In this document: positions 62,101 to 64,000 of the stretch, in pieces | Position numbering within the stretch: position 1 is the first letter of the stretch | How the letters are laid out: each line of letters begins with the position of its first letter | Source of the DNA: Nitrospira sp. | GTDB lineage: Bacteria > Nitrospirota > Nitrospiria > Nitrospirales > Nitrospiraceae | NCBI GenBank assembly: GCA_020846195.1 | Contig: JADLEJ010000009.1 | Location: 1 to 64,000 of the forward strand | Length of the DNA stretch: 64,000 nucleotides | Direction: 5' to 3' | The notes under the pieces: generated by a model | Databases searched by the model: none | Told to the model about the DNA's origin: nothing | The model's input: only the letters and a program-made list of their open reading frames with translations | Position numbers and translations under genes: made by a program

Positions 62101-62291
62101 GCATGCCGGCTGTTCAATCTTGCGCATGTGATTACTGAAAACCCGCTCCTGGTCTGTAGTTCCCCCTCCAAAGCGGCATAGACTCCCGCGGCTTCCATTG
62201 CGTAGGCTGTCACGAGTACAGAGCGACTCGCATCTCGATGCTGAAGAGTAGTCGGTGCGTGGAGACAATCTTTCTTTTCCGGAGGTGCTCT

Positions 62292-62843
62292 ATGGGCCTG
62301 AACCAGATGCGTTTCGTCATGATGCTGGTTGCGTTGACTGTTGCGAGTCCCGCGCATAGCGATACACCGCCTCCGCCGGAGCCGTCCCATACGTGGGAAT
62401 GCCCGCAAGCCGATGGAACATTGGTGTATACGAATAAAGAAAAGCCCGGCTGCCGGGCGATGGCGTTAAAGCCGTTGTCGGTGGTTCCTTCATTGGACAA
62501 CATGCCGCTCATTCCTCGTTCGATCGGCATTCCGCCCCACCGCGCGCCCAACGCGCAGGAATATGGTCCAACCAGCGGCACGCAGCAGGTTCCCGATTGG
62601 GCAAAGGACTGGCATGCGTCGGCGACCGGGAGCCGGGGCGACATCTGCGGCCTGTATTGGGAGTGGGTCCGGTTGAATGAAAAAACGCGGGGCGGCTTCT
62701 TTTTCGGATCCGACTCGTCGTACGGCGGCGATCCGAGCGGGCAGAATCAGCGGGGAGCGAGCTACTCGTTTTACGACAATGCACGGTACATGGCGTTGAA
62801 CAGGATTTTTGCGACAGGGTTCATTCCCGTCGGCTGTCAGTAG
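62292..62843 (+). CDS. Exported protein of unknown function (DUF4124-like start)
   Basis: ATG 62292 has GGAGGTG four bases upstream and gives 183 residues; ATG 62307 is also possible. A signal peptide (about 1-24, ending PAHSD) precedes TWECPQADGTLVYTNKEKPGC, which resembles the opening of DUF4124 proteins. Four cysteines could form two disulfides. The C-terminal part has GDICGLYWEWVRLNEKTRGG and a YDNARYMALNRIFATGF motif. I know no function. Confidence 0.65.
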   Translation: MGLNQMRFVMMLVALTVASPAHSDTPPPPEPSHTWECPQADGTLVYTNKEKPGCRAMALKPLSVVPSLDNMPLIPRSIGIPPHRAPNAQEYGPTSGTQQVPDWAKDWHASATGSRGDICGLYWEWVRLNEKTRGGFFFGSDSSYGGDPSGQNQRGASYSFYDNARYMALNRIFATGFIPVGCQ

Positions 62844-62857
62844 GACGCAGCTCGAGT

Positions 62858-63250
62858 TCAGGCTCGCAGCTTCGCCAGAACGGTGGCAGGGTCCCAGTAG
62901 GCCCAGAGAGTCTGGATCTGTCCGGCTTCATTGAATTCGAAGACATCGATTCCATGTACGTCGACCGGTTTCCCATTCCGTCCGATTCCCTGGCCATGAA
63001 AGACGACGGCAGCACGATTGTGGGAAACGTGCGTTTCCTGTGCGTGGATGGTGACTTCCTGCAGGGCGCTGGCGATGGAGTGAAAGAGCGTCTTCAGCGC
63101 GGCATGCCCTTGAACCGGCGTCGCTCCGTAGGGTTCGTGGCTGATGGCATCGGGGGCGAAGCAGGCCGTCCAGGCTGCGGGATCGAGCGCGCGCCAGGCG
63201 GCGAAATAGCGATCGACGCGGTCGCGAATCTCGTCGGGGGAGAGCGGCAT
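62858..63250 (-). CDS. SnoaL-like/NTF2-fold protein
   Basis: ATG 63250 gives 130 residues. The NTF2-like fold is shown by IRDRVDRYFAAWRALDPAAWTACFAPDAISHEPYG, ALKTLFHSIASAL and VDVHGIDVFEFNEAGQIQTLWAYWDP. SnoaL-like proteins include polyketide cyclases, isomerases and binding proteins; the fold alone does not give the reaction. Convergent with the 62292 gene. Separate from the epimerase gene, 47 bp apart on the same strand. Confidence 0.85.
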   Translation of the reverse strand: MPLSPDEIRDRVDRYFAAWRALDPAAWTACFAPDAISHEPYGATPVQGHAALKTLFHSIASALQEVTIHAQETHVSHNRAAVVFHGQGIGRNGKPVDVHGIDVFEFNEAGQIQTLWAYWDPATVLAKLRA

Positions 63251-63297
63251 GGACAGTCCTTTCGTGAGCCTCCTCAGGCTGTGAGCGAGCGAACGGC

Positions 63298-64000
63298 TTA
63301 CGCCTTGTAGTAGTCGCGATACCACTTCACGAATCGGGGGATGCCTTCCTCGATTGGCGTGGCCGGTTTGAATCCAACATCATTGGCCAGATCGTCGATG
63401 TCCGCATAGGTCGCGGGCACATCTCCGGGCTGCAACGGCATCAGCTTCTTCTCGGCTTTCTTGCCGAGCGCGTCTTCCAGCACTTCGATGAAGTGCAGCA
63501 GCTCCACTGGCTGATGGTTGCCGATGTTATACACCCGGGCCGGGGCTGAGCTGGTGCCGGGATCCGGTTGTTCGCCGTTCCACGCCGGATTCGGCGTCGC
63601 CGGATGGTCGAGCGTGCGAATGATGCCCTCGACGATATCGTCCACGTAGGTAAAGTCCCGTCTCATCTTGCCGTGATTGAAGACCTCGATCGGCTTTCCT
63701 TCCAGAATCGCTTTGGTGAAAATGAACAACGCCATGTCCGGGCGTCCCCAAGGGCCATAGACCGTGAAGAACCGCAGGCCGGTGCAGGGGATGCGGTAGA
63801 GATGGGCGTAGCAATGAGCCATCAATTCGTTGGCTTTCTTGCTGGCGGCATAGAGCGAGACCGGATGGTCCACGTTATCGTGGATCGAGAACGGCATGTG
63901 CGTGTTTCCACCATAGACGGAACTGGAAGAGGCGTAGACCAGATGGTCGACCTTGGCGTGCCGGCACCCTTCCAGGATATTCATGAAGCCTTCGATGTTG
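63298..64000 (-). CDS. NAD-dependent epimerase (UDP-glucuronate 4-epimerase type), N-terminus off the right edge
   Basis: The frame is open through the window edge, where [15 protein letters not shown] shows it continues. The visible part includes [14 protein letters not shown] (catalytic Ser), [19 protein letters not shown] (Y-x3-K), [20 protein letters not shown] and [14 protein letters not shown]. These are typical of the extended SDR UDP-glucuronate/UDP-galacturonate 4-epimerases (CapI, LpsL). The NAD-binding G-x-x-G-x-x-G lies outside. It makes UDP-galacturonate for envelope polysaccharide. Confidence 0.9.
   Translation of the reverse strand, partial: NIEGFMNILEGCRHAKVDHLVYASSSSVYGGNTHMPFSIHDNVDHPVSLYAASKKANELMAHCYAHLYRIPCTGLRFFTVYGPWGRPDMALFIFTKAILEGKPIEVFNHGKMRRDFTYVDDIVEGIIRTLDHPATPNPAWNGEQPDPGTSSAPARVYNIGNHQPVELLHFIEVLEDALGKKAEKKLMPLQPGDVPATYADIDDLANDVGFKPATPIEEGIPRFVKWYRDYYKA

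Overview
The window is high-GC, densely packed bacterial DNA with long runs of overlapping same-strand genes. I infer a Nitrospira-like member of the Nitrospirota. The gene complement supports this: an ECF sigma/DUF3106 operon, DUF3015, DUF4105 and TRL proteins, DsrE/TusA pairs, SUMF1-like proteins, and a short intergenic repeat I associate with that genus. No rRNA, nitrite oxidoreductase or other decisive taxonomic marker lies in the window, so the assignment is an inference. I see no rRNA, tRNA, CRISPR array or complete insertion sequence.

Layout. 1-10.4 kb: an edge-truncated MGH1-like glycoside hydrolase, a MOSC protein divergent from a LysR regulator, a PilZ protein, a short secretin, and an overlapping three-gene signalling operon (DUF3391-like / HDOD / GGDEF). 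10.8-15.8 kb: one 1662-residue TPR/disordered/membrane protein carrying five copies of an M/L-P-W peptide. 16-18.6 kb: an ECF sigma operon with small envelope proteins, then an AIM24 protein. 18.6-24 kb: M48 peptidase, TRL lipoprotein, outer-membrane barrel, DUF3015 and DUF4105 proteins.

The most interesting region is 24.1-38.6 kb. A tightly overlapping 12-gene plus-strand operon (methyltransferase, ACP, AMP-ligase, two hotdog dehydratases, acyltransferase, LolA-like, MMPL exporter, ketosynthase, chain-length-factor-like protein, ketoreductase, glycosyltransferase) has the content of an aryl-polyene type II PKS. A convergent minus-strand operon supplies a flavin-dependent halogenase, an FkbO/Hyg5/XanB2-family chorismatase, a polysaccharide deacetylase and a lipoprotein. 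Together they predict a halogenated, hydroxybenzoate-primed, xanthomonadin-like pigment anchored in the outer membrane.

38.7-47.3 kb is mostly housekeeping and envelope genes: alpha/beta hydrolase, MlaA, CBS protein, the threonine-degradation pair tdh-kbl, TonB-like, YceI, DUF4412-like and SUMF1-like proteins. 47.3-50.3 kb is a small accessory island whose 48.2-50.3 kb part looks less GC-rich by eye. It holds a ParDE module whose toxin has an in-frame stop, a two-gene membrane module of unknown function, a DUF4177-like protein and a HicAB module. HicAB lies between two 48-bp direct repeats derived from the 3' end of polA. 50.3-64 kb returns to core genes: polA, DsrE proteins, nth, rpsU, ftcD, a TusA-like protein, a Rieske oxygenase, a Kef-type antiporter, a HAD phosphatase, and an edge-truncated nucleotide-sugar epimerase.
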